Shown in pieces: positions 9,280 through 16,886 of a DNA stretch of 64,000 nt. The notes beneath the pieces are model-generated. The model worked only from the letters and a program-made list of their open reading frames with translations. It did not search any database and was not told the DNA's origin. Source of the stretch: Sulfitobacter sp. D7 (GTDB taxonomy: Bacteria; Pseudomonadota; Alphaproteobacteria; Rhodobacterales; Rhodobacteraceae). The position numbers and the translations under genes are program-made. The number at the start of each line of letters is the position of its first letter. Positions within the stretch are counted from its first letter, which is position 1. Location: contig NZ_CP020694.1 of NCBI RefSeq assembly GCF_003611275.1, positions 992,001 through 1,056,000 of the forward strand, given 5' to 3'.

Positions 9280-11001
9280 CTACCGCCGCTCTGCCAAGGC
9301 GCAAACGGCTTCGTGCTGGCTTAGAAAGACCTCGCCGGTGAGGTCATCCAGAAAATGACTGCGCTTCAGCCGGTCCATCACCGGGCCCTTCACCTCGCTC
9401 AGATGCAGCCGGATATCGGCATCCCGCAGCCGTGTGTTGATCGCCTCAAGCGATTCAAGCGCCGACAGGTCGATCTCATTCACCGCCGGGAACATCAGGA
9501 CCACATCGGTCAGTTCGGGCTTTTCGGCGGCATGGCGTGCCAATTGGTCTTCAAGGTACCGCGCATTGGGAAAATATAGGCTTTCGTCCACCCGCAGCGA
9601 CAGCACATGGGGCTGGGTCTCAACCTCATGGCGCAGCACATTGCGGAAATGCTCAGTCCCCGGCACCCGGCCCACCACGGCCATATGCGGGCGCGAGGTC
9701 TTGTAAAGATGCACGAGGATCGAGGTGATGACCCCTGCGCTTACGCCCGCTTCCACGCCGAAGACCAGCGTCAGCAGGATCGTCACGCTCACAGCGGCGA
9801 AATCGGCATGGCTGAAGGCCCACGCGCGTTTGAGGATTGAGAAATCAACGAGGCTCAGCACCGCGACGATGATCGTGGCGGCCAGCGTGGCTTTGGGCAG
9901 GAAATAGATCAGCGGTGTCAGAAACAGCGCCGCGAGCGCCAGCCCGACGGCGGTGAAGGCTCCCGCGGCGGGCGTCTCGGCCCCCGCGTCGAAGTTCACC
10001 ACAGAGCGTGAGAACCCCCCGGTGACCGGGAAACCCCCGGTGAAGGCGGCCCCGAGGTTCGCACTGCCCAGACCGATGAGTTCTTGATCCGGATCGATGC
10101 GCTGGCGTTTCTTGGCGGCCAATGTCTGCGCCACGCTGATGCTCTCCACAAAGCCGATGATAGAAATCAGCAGCGCGGGAATGAACAACTGTGACAGTAG
10201 GTCAGGCGAGAAGGAGGGTAGGGTGAGCGGCGGCAGGCTTTGTGGAACGTCGCCCACAATGGCGACACCACGGCTGCCCAGATCAAAGGCCCAAACCGCC
10301 AGTGTGGTGCCGACGATCGCCAGAACCGGGCCCGTTTTTGCCCCGATATCGGCCATGCGTGACCCCAGCCCGATACGCAAAAGCAAGGGTTTCAACCCGC
10401 CCCGCACCCAGAACAGGAAAGCCGTCGCGGTAACGCCCAGCAGAAGGGTGATGGGGTTCACCTCCCCCAGATGCGCCCAAAGGCTAGCGAGGATTTCGAC
10501 CAGCGTATGGCCTTCGCCTTCGACCCCCAGAATATGGCGCAACTGGCTGGCGGCGATCAGAATGCCCGAGGCGGTGATGAACCCCGCGATCACAGGGTGA
10601 GACAGGAAATTCGCCAAAAACCCCAGCCGGAACAGCCCAAGCGCCAGCAGCATCGCGCCCGACAGAAACGCCAATGTCAGCGCCGCCGTGACATAGCCCG
10701 CCGTGCCCGCTTCGGCGATATTGCCCACCGCCGCTGCTGTCATCAGTGACACCACGGCCACTGGCCCCACTGCCAGCGCTCGGCTGGTGCCGAAGATGGC
10801 ATAAAGCACGATCGGCGCGATGGAGGCGTAGATGCCAGCCTCGGGCGGCATCCCTGCCAGCAGCGCATAGGCCAGCGATTGCGGGATCAACATGATGGTG
10901 ACGATCACCGCCGCCACCAAATCTCCGGTGAATTGGCCACGGTCATAGCGGCGCCCCCAGTCGAGGATCGGCAGATATTGCGCAAGGGGCCGCAGGGTCA
11001 T
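9280..11001 (-). CDS. SulP family anion transporter with STAS domain
   Basis: A 573-residue inner-membrane transporter of the SLC26/SulP family, which moves sulfate and other small anions. The N-terminal 420 residues hold about 12 hydrophobic segments with the family motif region IPQSLAYALLAGMPPEAGIY near residue 40; the last 120 residues form a STAS domain (DVVLMFPAVNEIDLSALESL). It is the last gene of the leftward persulfide operon, 57 bp after the dioxygenase-like gene, so export of sulfite or sulfate made from sulfide is a reasonable guess. Substrate cannot be read from the sequence. Confidence 0.88.
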   Translation of the reverse strand: MTLRPLAQYLPILDWGRRYDRGQFTGDLVAAVIVTIMLIPQSLAYALLAGMPPEAGIYASIAPIVLYAIFGTSRALAVGPVAVVSLMTAAAVGNIAEAGTAGYVTAALTLAFLSGAMLLALGLFRLGFLANFLSHPVIAGFITASGILIAASQLRHILGVEGEGHTLVEILASLWAHLGEVNPITLLLGVTATAFLFWVRGGLKPLLLRIGLGSRMADIGAKTGPVLAIVGTTLAVWAFDLGSRGVAIVGDVPQSLPPLTLPSFSPDLLSQLFIPALLISIIGFVESISVAQTLAAKKRQRIDPDQELIGLGSANLGAAFTGGFPVTGGFSRSVVNFDAGAETPAAGAFTAVGLALAALFLTPLIYFLPKATLAATIIVAVLSLVDFSILKRAWAFSHADFAAVSVTILLTLVFGVEAGVSAGVITSILVHLYKTSRPHMAVVGRVPGTEHFRNVLRHEVETQPHVLSLRVDESLYFPNARYLEDQLARHAAEKPELTDVVLMFPAVNEIDLSALESLEAINTRLRDADIRLHLSEVKGPVMDRLKRSHFLDDLTGEVFLSQHEAVCALAERR

Positions 11002-11029
11002 GTTGGGCTATCCGTCAAGAGGGAGGGGG

Positions 11030-11050
11030 GGGCGCCCCGAAGGGCCGCCC
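11030..11050. terminator. GC-rich intercistronic hairpin between the persulfide dioxygenase-like gene and sulP
   Basis: GGGCGCCCC and GGGCCGCCC around a GAA loop pair at eight of nine positions. No T-run follows on the minus strand, so it is more likely an mRNA processing or attenuation hairpin than a full terminator. It would lower sulP expression relative to the upstream genes. Confidence 0.4.
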
Positions 11051-11058
11051 GGTCTGGT

Positions 11059-11976
11059 TTAGTCGAAACGGTTCACCGGCAGTTTCAGGTAGTGGTTGCC
11101 GTCATCTTCGGCGTCGGGCAGGCGCCCGCCGCGCAGGTTGATCTGCAAGGCCGCAAGGATCCGATTGGGTAGCGAAAGCGTCGCGTCTCGCTTCTGGCGG
11201 CGCTCGATATAGTCCTCGCGCTTGGTGCCGTCCTTGACGTGGATGTTCTTGGCCTTGTGCTCATCCACCGTGGCTTCCCACGTCGGTTCCTTGCGGTCAT
11301 CGGTGCCGTAGTCATGGCCGATGTAAAGCCGCGTGTCGCCGGGCAGGGCGAGGATGTCTTGGATCGAGTCCCAAAGCTCTGCCGTTCTGCCACCCGGAAA
11401 ATCCGACCGCGAGGTGCCCGCATCGGGCTGCATCAATGTGTCATGCACGAAAGCTGCATCGCCGCAGACGTAGGTGATCGACCCCAGTGTGTGACCGGGC
11501 GACAGCATCACCTTGGCGTCCAATTCACCGATCTTAAACGTCTCGCCTTCTTCAAACAGATGATCAAAATCGCGGTCGGGGTCAAAGGCGTTCGGCAGGT
11601 TGTAGAGGTCCGCCCAAATCTTGGCGATCTCAGGCACCAGCGCACCGATGGCATTGGGCGCTCCGGTCCGTTCCTTCAGATGGGCAGAAGCCATGACGTG
11701 GTCCGCATGGGGATGCGTATCAAGCACCCATTCCACGCTCAGGCCATGCTCTTTCACAAGGTCCAAAACCTGATCCATGCTCTCGGTCGTGAACTTGTAG
11801 TTCTTCGGGTCAAAGTTCCAGACTACGTCAATCAGCGCGGCCTTCTTGGTCGCCGGATCGGCGCAGATGTATTGGATCGAGCCTGTGTCGGGCTCATAGA
11901 TGCCCCAGACATCGGGGCTGCCCGCACCGGTTGAAGGGGAATGGCGCACGACGGGTGTATTCAGAGGGTCGCTCAT
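11059..11976 (-). CDS. Persulfide dioxygenase-like metallo-beta-lactamase-fold protein (Blh/ETHE1 type)
   Basis: A 305-residue MBL-fold enzyme. The metal-binding THPHADH motif is at 87-93, a further His is in SPGHTLGS (His162), an Asp follows in AAFVHDTLMQPDAG and a late His is in YIGHDYG. ETHE1-like enzymes use Fe(II) to oxidise glutathione persulfide to sulfite. The arrangement next to a BigR/SqrR-type repressor, YeeE/YedE transporters and a DUF442 protein is the classic bacterial sulfide-detoxification setting. Its start overlaps the stop of the upstream transporter gene by one base. Enzyme activity is inferred from family and context. Confidence 0.87.
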   Translation of the reverse strand: MSDPLNTPVVRHSPSTGAGSPDVWGIYEPDTGSIQYICADPATKKAALIDVVWNFDPKNYKFTTESMDQVLDLVKEHGLSVEWVLDTHPHADHVMASAHLKERTGAPNAIGALVPEIAKIWADLYNLPNAFDPDRDFDHLFEEGETFKIGELDAKVMLSPGHTLGSITYVCGDAAFVHDTLMQPDAGTSRSDFPGGRTAELWDSIQDILALPGDTRLYIGHDYGTDDRKEPTWEATVDEHKAKNIHVKDGTKREDYIERRQKRDATLSLPNRILAALQINLRGGRLPDAEDDGNHYLKLPVNRFD

Positions 11977-12416
11977 CAGGCAGGTCCTTTCTTGGTTCTG
12001 GTCATCAAATCAGGGGTGTGGCGGGCGATCCACATGCCGCCCAGCATGAAGGGCACAAAGATCAACGTGCCACTGGCCGCCAAGGGCAGGGCGGTCAACG
12101 CCGGGCCGGGGCAAAAGCCGCCCAAGCCCCAGCCAATGCCAAAGATCGCAGCGCCGGTCAGCAGTTTCGGCTCAAGATCATTGCGGGTGGGAACGCGGAA
12201 TGTGGTGTCGAAATAGGGGGTCTGACGGCTGCGGAACAGCCATGCAAAGCCCGGTGCTGTCACTGCGATCGCACCGCCCATGACAAAGGCGAGGCTGGGA
12301 TCCCATGTGCCAAAGACGTCAAGAAAGTTGAGCACCTTGGCAGGGTCCGCCATGCCAGAGACGATAAGACCGATACCAAAGACGAGGCCGGAGAGCAGGG
12401 CGAAAAGCTGTTTCAT
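11976..12416 (-). CDS. YeeE/YedE-related sulfur transporter half (DUF6691 type)
   Basis: A 146-residue membrane protein with about four hydrophobic helices. It contains the YeeE/YedE-type motif GFCPGPALTALP near residue 107 (FGIGWGLGGFCPGPALTAL), with a cysteine thought to handle sulfur species in this family. ATG at 12416 is taken; it follows the neighbouring transporter half by one base and overlaps the dioxygenase start by one base. In Rhizobiales and Xanthomonadales paired halves like these move thiosulfate or related sulfur compounds and lie in BigR-controlled operons. Confidence 0.87.
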   Translation of the reverse strand: MKQLFALLSGLVFGIGLIVSGMADPAKVLNFLDVFGTWDPSLAFVMGGAIAVTAPGFAWLFRSRQTPYFDTTFRVPTRNDLEPKLLTGAAIFGIGWGLGGFCPGPALTALPLAASGTLIFVPFMLGGMWIARHTPDLMTRTKKGPA

Positions 12417-12417
12417 A

Positions 12418-12852
12418 TCACGCCCCCAACACATGCCGCATGACGAAGACCGTCACAAAGGCCGTTGCCATGAAGGTCACCGTCGCCACGATCGACCGAG
12501 CCGAGCCACGGCTGATCCCGCAGACCCCGTGGCCCGAGGTACACCCATTGCCATAGGTCGCGCCAAAGCCGACCAGCAGCCCGGCCAGAGCCATCAAAAG
12601 CGGGTTCGAAGGCACCCACTGCTGCGGCCAGGCGCCCGAGACAATCAACCAAAGCGGTGCTGCCAACAAAAGCCCCAGCACGAAAAAGAACGAAACGCCC
12701 CGCGCTTCGCCGTCACTGCTGCGCGCAAATAGCCGTGAGGTCAGCCCGCTGATGCCCGCGATGCGCCCGTTCGTCGCCATCAGCAGTACTGCCGAGGCTC
12801 CGATCAGCGCGCCGCCGCCCAGCGACAGCCAAGGTGTGAATTCGGTTTCCAT
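12418..12852 (-). CDS. YeeE/YedE family sulfur transporter half
   Basis: A 144-residue membrane protein with four or five helices. The signature GNGCTSGHGVCG (about 107-118) is the cysteine-bearing motif of YeeE/YedE transporters. It is the first gene of the leftward sulfide operon, its ATG about 60 bp from the palindrome over the divergent repressor promoter, so it is probably repressed by that regulator. It likely pairs with the following half (11976-12416) to make one permease. Confidence 0.9.
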   Translation of the reverse strand: METEFTPWLSLGGGALIGASAVLLMATNGRIAGISGLTSRLFARSSDGEARGVSFFFVLGLLLAAPLWLIVSGAWPQQWVPSNPLLMALAGLLVGFGATYGNGCTSGHGVCGISRGSARSIVATVTFMATAFVTVFVMRHVLGA

Positions 12853-12912
12853 CTCTCAACTCCTTACGCGCCCGCCTTGGCGGCTGGCTTGTCTCAGACT
12901 GTCATTCAGTAT

Positions 12913-12932
12913 ATATTACCCATTCCTAATAT
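12913..12932. promoter_or_regulatory. Likely operator for the BigR/SqrR-type repressor (ATATTA-N8-TAATAT)
   Basis: A perfect 6-bp inverted repeat separated by eight bases, in the 94-bp AT-rich spacer between yeeE and the divergent regulator. It ends 14 bp before the regulator ATG. BigR/SqrR proteins bind AT-rich inverted repeats in such divergent spacers and repress both directions until oxidised by persulfide. Position and symmetry are seen; binding is inferred. Confidence 0.65.
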
Positions 12933-12946
12933 TCAATGATGCTAAT

Positions 12947-13252
12947 ATGAAAAACTCGGACGATTTCTTGGACGGTGATATTGCCGGAGCGGCTGCCCTG
13001 ATGACGATGCTCGCATCGGAAGCGCGGCTGCAGATCTTGTGCCGGCTGCTGAGCGGAGAGCGTTCGGTTGGGGATTTGGCGCAGGCCTGCGGGTTGTCGC
13101 AATCCACCATGTCACAGCAGCTTAAAAAGCTGAAAGAAGCGGGGCTTGTGGACAGTCGCCGCGCGGGGCAGACGATCTTTTACCGGGTCAAAGGGCAGGA
13201 GGCCGTGGCCGTTCTGGAAACGCTGCACGGCCTCTACTGCGCGCAAAAATAA
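12947..13252 (+). CDS. ArsR-family persulfide-responsive repressor (BigR/SqrR type)
   Basis: A 101-residue winged-helix repressor. The ATG at 12947 gives MKNSDDF; the open frame upstream is not used. The helix-turn-helix lies around 39-62 (SVGDLAQACGLSQSTMSQQLKKL). Cys32 (QILCRLL) and Cys98 (LYCAQK) are 66 residues apart, the same separation as the sensor pair Cys41/Cys107 of SqrR and Cys42/Cys108 of BigR, which form a (tetra)sulfide bridge with persulfide and release DNA. A third Cys48 sits in the DNA-binding helix region. Divergent from the sulfur operon and separated from it by a palindrome. Confidence 0.9.
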   Translation: MKNSDDFLDGDIAGAAALMTMLASEARLQILCRLLSGERSVGDLAQACGLSQSTMSQQLKKLKEAGLVDSRRAGQTIFYRVKGQEAVAVLETLHGLYCAQK

Positions 13253-13253
13253 T

Positions 13254-13280
13254 GCGCCCGGTAAAACCGGACGCCTCTTT
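13254..13280 (+). terminator. Hairpin between the convergent repressor and DUF442 genes
   Basis: GCGCCCGGT and ACCGGACGC pair at eight of nine positions around an AAA loop, followed by CTCTTT. It sits exactly in the 27-bp convergent gap, so it can end transcription from the repressor and perhaps from the opposite side. Confidence 0.55.
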
Positions 13281-13738
13281 CACGCTTTGCTATCCGCGTA
13301 GGATTTGACGAACTGGCCGATCTTCTCTTCGGTCAGGTCAATGCCGCGTGATTTGCCTTCTTGCAGGGCCGTGTCACCGTCCCATCCCTTGTCTGCCGCA
13401 AGGGCCATCAGCGTCATCGCCCCGGCCCGTTTGCCCGAGGCGCAGTGCAGGAACACCGGCTGCGGCAGGTCGTCCAGTGACTTGCGGAATTCGTCCACCG
13501 TCTCGGGGCCAAGCGTATCGGGCGTGACCGGATGGTGCAGGTAGTTCAGCCCCAGCTTCTCGGCCACCAGCCGCTCTTCATCGGGGGAGAGGCCGCCTTT
13601 TTCATCCGAGGCGCGGAAGTTTACCACTGTTTTCATCCCGGCCGAGGCCGCCTGTTCCAGTGCTTTGGCGTCCGGTGTGAACAGGGCCACGTTATGGGCA
13701 GGGTCGATGGTCGCGATCTTTTGGCTGTCGTCGGTCAT
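13280..13738 (-). CDS. DUF442/TIGR01244 protein (phosphatase-like fold, sulfur metabolism)
   Basis: A 152-residue protein related to the N-terminal domain of Blh fusion proteins. It resembles a dual-specificity phosphatase loop but with four residues between Cys and Arg: HCASGKRAG, Cys99. The family consensus (HCRSGTR) keeps this spacing, and the role is thought to be sulfur transfer linked to persulfide oxidation. Here the domain is a separate gene convergent with the repressor, whereas in many bacteria it is fused to the dioxygenase. It is transcribed towards the repressor and has its own promoter in the spacer at 13739-14016. Confidence 0.85.
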   Translation of the reverse strand: MTDDSQKIATIDPAHNVALFTPDAKALEQAASAGMKTVVNFRASDEKGGLSPDEERLVAEKLGLNYLHHPVTPDTLGPETVDEFRKSLDDLPQPVFLHCASGKRAGAMTLMALAADKGWDGDTALQEGKSRGIDLTEEKIGQFVKSYADSKA

Positions 13739-14016
13739 TCTGGCCTCCTTCTCTGCGCGGGTGTCGTTTTCCCGCAGGCAATGGTTTCAGCAGCCTAACA
13801 CCAGATCGACGCAACTGTTCCCTGCTCACCAAGTGGGCAGGGCGGCGGCCGCCTTATCCGAGTATTAAAGTCAGGATTGTCACCGCCGCCCGGTTTTGTT
13901 AGGCAGCAGGCAGAAATTCCGCTTGGCGCGAGAGGTGCTGCGACGATTCTGCCCAGCCGTGGCAGGCGCCCCAGCAGCGCGCCGTGATCAAAGATAAACC
14001 CATCGGGAGCCACCCC

Positions 14017-14463
14017 ATGCCGCATTTTCGTTCCGCGTTCCTCGCGGCCCTGTCCCTGACCATTGCCCAAGGCGCCGCCGCCGAGACGCCTGCCGCCGCA
14101 GCGGCGACTGCGGCCCCCTCGCTCAAGGTCGAATTGAACGCCGCCGACACCACGGAAGCCAATTGCAAGCTAACCTTCCTCATCACGAACGACCTCTCTG
14201 CCCCCTTGGACAAGGCAGTTTATGAGACCGTGCTGTTCGACCGCGAAGGCACCGTGAACCGGCTGACCCTTTTCGACTTTGGTCAATTGCCCGTAGGCCG
14301 CCCGCGCGTGCGCCAATTCGTGGTGCCGCAGACCACCTGCGAAAACCTTGGCCGTATCCTGTTTAACGGTGCGCAAAGCTGCGAAGGCGCGGGGATCGCG
14401 GCGGGCACCTGCGAAAACGCGCTGGCCCCAGCAACCCGGACCGAGATCGAGGTGCTGGGCTGA
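14017..14463 (+). CDS. Exported protein of unknown function heading the TonB operon
   Basis: A 148-residue protein with a signal peptide (residues 1-22, MPHFRSAFLAALSLTIAQGA) and an Ala-rich linker to about 36. The mature part has four cysteines (in ANCKLTF, TTCENLG, QSCEGAG, GTCENAL), which suggests two disulfides in a compact periplasmic domain. ATG at 14017 has GGGAG nine bases upstream. Its TGA overlaps the exbB ATG by one base, so it is translationally coupled to the energy-transduction genes. I do not recognise the family; a periplasmic partner of the TonB/Exb complex is a guess from position. Confidence 0.8.
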   Translation: MPHFRSAFLAALSLTIAQGAAAETPAAAAATAAPSLKVELNAADTTEANCKLTFLITNDLSAPLDKAVYETVLFDREGTVNRLTLFDFGQLPVGRPRVRQFVVPQTTCENLGRILFNGAQSCEGAGIAAGTCENALAPATRTEIEVLG

Positions 14464-15149
14464 TGGTTCAACTGGATGAACTGCTGACCCCTCTGCGGGG
14501 CATTGCCGAAACCGGTGGCCCGGTGGTGGTAATCCTCATGGCCGTGGCAGTGCTGACCCTCGCCGTGGCACTTTATAAAACATGGCAGTTCCGCGCCGCC
14601 GCCGTGGGCCGTCACCGGGCGCTGTCCGAAGCGGTCAATGCTTGGGAGCGCGGCGATGCCGCCGCTGCACGCTCTGCGCTGGGCCGGTCGAAAAGCTACC
14701 TCGCCCCGGTGATCGAACTGGCCATGTCTACGCCCGACGCGGGCGCTTCGCGCTTGCAGGCCGAGGCCGAGTTGCGCTTTGCCAAGCTGGAGCGCGGCTT
14801 TCGTCTGCTCGATTCCGTGGCGCAGCTTGCCCCGCTCTTGGGCCTCTTCGGCACGGTTCTGGGCATGATCGAAGCCTTCCGCGCCTTGCAGGATGCAGGG
14901 TCGCAGGTGGATCCTTCGATCCTCGCGGGGGGCATCTGGGTGGCGCTTCTGACCACTGCGGTGGGCCTCGTCGTTGCCATGCCGACCGCGCTGGTGCTCA
15001 GCTGGCTGGAGCAGCGGATGGAGACCGAGCGCGTCATCGCCGACAAGGCGATCCTCACCGTGCTGCACCCCGGCCAGAACGCGGCCCCCGCCGCCACACC
15101 TGCCGCGACCCAATTTGCCGCCGCCGCGCCCCGGCCAGCCCATGGCTAG
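14463..15149 (+). CDS. exbB: ExbB/TolQ-family proton-channel protein
   Basis: A 228-residue inner-membrane protein. There are three hydrophobic segments, near 18-38 (GPVVVILMAVAVLTLAVAL), 115-140 and 155-178 (GGIWVALLTTAVGLVVAMPTALVLSW), with a large cytoplasmic loop between the first two. The MotA/TolQ/ExbB signature around APLLGLFGTVLGMIEAF is clear. With ExbD it uses the proton gradient to energise TonB. Downstream exbD starts inside its last codons. The ExbB rather than TolQ call rests on tonB being in the same operon. Confidence 0.92.
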   Translation: MVQLDELLTPLRGIAETGGPVVVILMAVAVLTLAVALYKTWQFRAAAVGRHRALSEAVNAWERGDAAAARSALGRSKSYLAPVIELAMSTPDAGASRLQAEAELRFAKLERGFRLLDSVAQLAPLLGLFGTVLGMIEAFRALQDAGSQVDPSILAGGIWVALLTTAVGLVVAMPTALVLSWLEQRMETERVIADKAILTVLHPGQNAAPAATPAATQFAAAAPRPAHG

Positions 15150-15519
15150 GCCACGCCGGCGGCGCAACCGCCTCTCCATGACCTCTCTGATCGATGTGAT
15201 CTTTCTGCTGTTGTTGTTTTTCATGCTGACCTCGACCTTCTCCAAATTTGCCGAGATCGAATTGGCCGCAGCGACATCCGGGGCAGGGGCCGCGACGGGG
15301 GCGAAACCGTTCTTTTTGCAACTAACCACCGAGGGGCTGCGCCTCAATGGCGATGCGCTGGCGCTTGACGCGCTGACCGCCAGCCCCTTGGCCGAGGCCG
15401 AGAAGGGCACGCCGCTTCTGGTCTCGCTCGGGGCCGAGGTCGAGGCGCAGGCGCTGGCCGATCTGCTCATCGCGCTGCGCGCCCTGCCGGGGCTCAGCGT
15501 CTCGGTTCTGGAGGGCTGA
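15142..15519 (+). CDS. exbD: ExbD/TolR-family protein, first copy
   Basis: A 125-residue protein. The ATG at 15142 lies inside the end of exbB (8-bp overlap). A short basic N-terminus (ARPRRRRNRLSM) is followed by one membrane helix starting SLIDVIFLLLLFFMLTSTF, which carries the conserved Asp (Asp19) needed for proton use. The periplasmic domain follows, from about 45. The open frame upstream of 15142 belongs to exbB in another frame and is not used. Confidence 0.92.
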   Translation: MARPRRRRNRLSMTSLIDVIFLLLLFFMLTSTFSKFAEIELAAATSGAGAATGAKPFFLQLTTEGLRLNGDALALDALTASPLAEAEKGTPLLVSLGAEVEAQALADLLIALRALPGLSVSVLEG

Positions 15520-15521
15520 CC

Positions 15522-15911
15522 ATGCGTCCTATCGCCAAGGCCAAACCGCAACGCGAACCGACCATCGCGCTGATCAACATCGTCTTTCTGATGCTGGTCT
15601 TCTTCATGGTCGCGGGCACCCTGTCGCAGCCGCTGGATTCCGATCTGAACCTCGTGGAAACCCGTGAGCTTGAGGGCCGCGCGCCGCCCAATGCGCTGGT
15701 GGTCCATGCCGATGGCCGCATGACATTCGCAGGCCAAGACCGCGCCAGCGTGGCTGAATTCATCGACGCGCTGCCCGAAGAAGAGCGCGACACCGTGCGG
15801 CTGCTGCCTGACCGCGCGCTGCCCGCCCGCCGCCTTGTGGAGCTGACCCGCGAGCTGCGCGGGGCGGGGGCAGAGCGCGTCATGCTTGTCACCGAAAGGG
15901 CGCTGCAATGA
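15522..15911 (+). CDS. exbD: ExbD/TolR-family protein, second copy
   Basis: A 129-residue ExbD paralogue, three bases after the first. It has the same plan: basic start, the membrane helix PTIALINIVFLMLVFFMVAGTL and a periplasmic domain of about 85 residues. At the position of the catalytic Asp it reads ALINIVF, with Asn in place of Asp, so this copy may be unable to carry protons itself and could form a heterodimer with the first. Its stop overlaps the tonB start by four bases. Confidence 0.9.
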   Translation: MRPIAKAKPQREPTIALINIVFLMLVFFMVAGTLSQPLDSDLNLVETRELEGRAPPNALVVHADGRMTFAGQDRASVAEFIDALPEEERDTVRLLPDRALPARRLVELTRELRGAGAERVMLVTERALQ

Positions 15912-16873
15912 TCCCCCGGTCCGGTCTTGTCAAAACATTCTCCGTCGGTATCGCCGCCAGCCTTGTGGTGGGCGTGTCGCAACTCGCGCAAATTGACGAC
16001 AGCGCCAAGATCGCGGGCGGCGGAGCGCCCGCCGCGGCCCAGCTTGGCACCCGGTTTGAGGATATGGCCGTCGGCACTCTAGAGGCAGAACCGGTGGAAG
16101 AGATCACGCCGACCCCCGAGCCCGAACCCTTGGAGACCGCCGAGGCGCCGCCGCCGACCCCCGCGCCAACGGTTACGCCCACGCCTGCCGCCGAGCCAAT
16201 GCAAGCGGTGAAGGCAGAGCCCATGCACGTGGCCCCACCTCCCGCCACTGCGGCGCAGACACCCGTCTTGCCTGCCCTGACCCCGGTCGAAACCCCGCCC
16301 GAGACCACCAGCGCCACGCCGACCATCACAGCCGCGGCCCCGGTGCCCCCGGTCGAAACCCTCACCGCCGAGGCCGAGGACGATGCGCCACGCCTGTCGC
16401 AGCGCCCGCAGCGCCGCGACCCCGAACGCGCCGCCGAGGCCGCCAAGAAGGCCAAGCCCAAGCCGCAGCCGAAACTCCAGAAAACCAAGCCCAAGCAAAC
16501 CGCGCGCGGCAATGCGAAGCGCGACAACACCAAGGGCGCGCAGACTGCCAGCCGGGCGGGCAACGCCGCGCAGTCCGGCACCCGTCAGCGGGCCGCAGCA
16601 CCTGCGGGCAACGCGGCGGCCAGCAACTATCCCGGCCAAGTGATGAGCCGCATCGCCCGCGTCGGCAAACCGCGTGTTCGCTCACGCGGGACCGCCGTGA
16701 TCGCCTTTTCCATTGGCGGGGGCGGGCAGTTGGCTGGCGTCCGGGTGGCGCGCAGTTCCGGGTCGGCGGCGCTGGACCAAGCGGCGCTTGGCATCATACG
16801 GCAGGCCGCACCCTTTCCGCGCCCGCCCGCCGGGGCGCAGCGCAACTTCTCGATCCAGATCAAAGGCCGATGA
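15908..16873 (+). CDS. tonB: TonB family energy-transducing protein
   Basis: A 321-residue protein. An N-terminal anchor (residues 8-25, VKTFSVGIAASLVVGVSQL) precedes a long periplasmic stretch rich in Pro, Glu, Thr and Ala (about 55-170), then a Lys/Arg-rich part (170-230), then the TonB C-terminal domain (240-321: YPGQVMSRIARVGKPRVRSRGTAVIAFSI). It transmits energy from ExbB/ExbD to outer-membrane receptors. No TonB-dependent receptor gene lies in the window, so its substrate cannot be told. It is the last gene of the four-gene coupled operon. Confidence 0.93.
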   Translation: MIPRSGLVKTFSVGIAASLVVGVSQLAQIDDSAKIAGGGAPAAAQLGTRFEDMAVGTLEAEPVEEITPTPEPEPLETAEAPPPTPAPTVTPTPAAEPMQAVKAEPMHVAPPPATAAQTPVLPALTPVETPPETTSATPTITAAAPVPPVETLTAEAEDDAPRLSQRPQRRDPERAAEAAKKAKPKPQPKLQKTKPKQTARGNAKRDNTKGAQTASRAGNAAQSGTRQRAAAPAGNAAASNYPGQVMSRIARVGKPRVRSRGTAVIAFSIGGGGQLAGVRVARSSGSAALDQAALGIIRQAAPFPRPPAGAQRNFSIQIKGR

Positions 16874-16886
16874 GCGGGCGGAGGGC

